Part shown: piece after piece, positions 5,369 through 6,025 of the stretch
Position numbering within the stretch: the first letter of the stretch is position 1
How the letters are laid out: the number at the start of each line of letters is the position of its first letter
Source: Actinomycetota bacterium
GTDB lineage: Bacteria; Actinomycetota; Actinomycetes; UBA12327
Direction: 5' to 3'
DNA length: 6,025 nucleotides
Assembly (NCBI GenBank): GCA_026392555.1
Contig: JAPLBW010000134.1
Span: 1-6,025, forward strand
Position numbers and translations under genes: made by a program
Notes under the pieces: model-generated
The model's database searches: none
What the model saw: the letters and a program-made list of their open reading frames with translations, nothing else
What the model was told of the DNA's origin: nothing

Positions 5369-6025
5369 ATGAACCGCTGGATCTCACGCGCTTGTGCGTT
5401 GCTGAGTGTCCCTGCCATTTTCGTGAGCATTTTGGCCGTGCCGACAATCGCGCAGGCTGCCAGCTCCAGTGTTCCCGCTTCGTTTACCTTCACCGGTAGT
5501 GGTTGGGGCCACGGCATCGGGATGAGCCAGGTTGGCGCGCGCGGTCAGGCAACTGAGGGTCGTACCGCCAAGCAAATTCTTGAGTACTACTACACGGGTG
5601 CTGCGGTGACGTCGTTCCGCGACGACATGGACGTCCGCGTGAGTATGGCTTACCTCAAGACGTCGATGCGCATGCGCGTTGAAGGCCTGACTTCCGCTCC
5701 GGCCCGCGCCACGGTGGTTGTCGGAACGAAAACCATCAAATTGACGGAAAAAGATGTTGCCGTGATTTCGATTGTGGGAACACAAACCCAGGTCAAGCGA
5801 AATGGAATCCTGGTGGCGACCGGTTCACCATTGGTTGTTCGTTGGTCTGGTACACGCCACCCTGGTGTCAATGGAACGGCTCCAGCCGTCCTCCACGCCA
5901 CAACCGCATCAACTTTTTCAGGCGAGAGCCACCGCTACCGGTATGGAACCTTTGAACTTCGTGGCAAGTACTCCAGTGTTGCCAAGCGCAACACCCTCAC
6001 GGCCGTGAATGTGCTGCGTCTCCAC
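5369..6025 (+). CDS. Secreted SpoIID/LytB-domain protein, 3' end cut by window edge
   Basis: The visible 219 codons start at ATG 5369, with AAAGGA (5355-5360) eight bases upstream. Residues 1-30 form a classic Sec signal peptide: MNRWISR, a hydrophobic core (LLSVPAIFVSILAVP) and a likely cleavage after AQA. The mature protein begins almost at once with FTGSGWGHGIGMSQVGARGQ (41-60) and AKQILEYYYTG (67-77), the signature block of SpoIID/LytB proteins. A less conserved region follows (about 85-175). Then comes YRYGTFELRG (190-199) and LTAVNVLRLH (210-219), which resembles the entry to the other SpoIID half, where YL-G and SE-P motifs normally follow. That half, including the catalytic glutamate of SpoIID lytic transglycosylases, is beyond the edge. 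Likely role is cleavage or remodelling of peptidoglycan outside the membrane. It diverges from the CoA-transferase operon and has a sigma-28-like promoter. The family is clear; activity and total length are not known. Confidence 0.88.
   Translation, partial: MNRWISRACALLSVPAIFVSILAVPTIAQAASSSVPASFTFTGSGWGHGIGMSQVGARGQATEGRTAKQILEYYYTGAAVTSFRDDMDVRVSMAYLKTSMRMRVEGLTSAPARATVVVGTKTIKLTEKDVAVISIVGTQTQVKRNGILVATGSPLVVRWSGTRHPGVNGTAPAVLHATTASTFSGESHRYRYGTFELRGKYSSVAKRNTLTAVNVLRLH

Noticed and set aside
5384..5785. Minus-strand open frame of 133 codons opposite the SpoIID-like gene
   Set aside because: The plus-strand frame carries a signal peptide and GHGIGMSQ block; the opposite frame is His/Arg-rich and motif-free.

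Overview
The window looks like chromosome from a moderate-GC actinomycete (Actinomycetota). The evidence is the GTG starts with strong Shine-Dalgarno sequences, the actinobacterial style of the SpoIID/LytB protein, and generally GC-rich third positions. No RNA gene, mobile element or CRISPR array is visible, and coding density is high.

Positions 1-5184 hold five genes, all on the minus strand and read from right to left. They are the two subunits of a 3-oxoacid CoA-transferase (scoA-like 5184-4402, scoB-like 4399-3740), a MurG/GT28-like GT-B glycosyltransferase with a long unassigned C-terminal tail (3725-2253), a UDP-N-acetylhexosamine-type nucleotide-sugar dehydrogenase (2210-930), and a GT4-type glycosyltransferase that runs off the left edge (917 to <1). 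The gaps are 2, 14, 42 and 12 bp with no terminator-like hairpin between genes, so the five could share one transcript. The last three genes form the start of a surface-polysaccharide module: the dehydrogenase would make an amino-uronic acid donor (UDP-GlcNAcA or UDP-ManNAcA), and the two glycosyltransferases would assemble glycan. The CoA-transferase pair is a metabolic enzyme (acetoacetate or 3-oxoadipate activation) and is an unusual head for such a unit.

Positions 5185-5368 are a 184-bp divergent intergenic region. It holds a plausible housekeeping promoter for scoA on the minus strand and, on the plus strand, a good match to the FliA/WhiG-type (sigma-28 family) promoter, TAAG-N15-GCCGATGA. 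It also has several compact inverted repeats.

Positions 5369-6025 (plus strand, cut by the right edge) encode a secreted SpoIID/LytB-family protein, probably a peptidoglycan-acting enzyme, with its GHGIGMSQ segment placed right after the signal peptide. The most notable signal in the window is the sigma-28-like promoter in front of this cell-wall gene. The second is the joining of a CoA-transferase to a glycan operon. I found no clearly novel multi-gene system.
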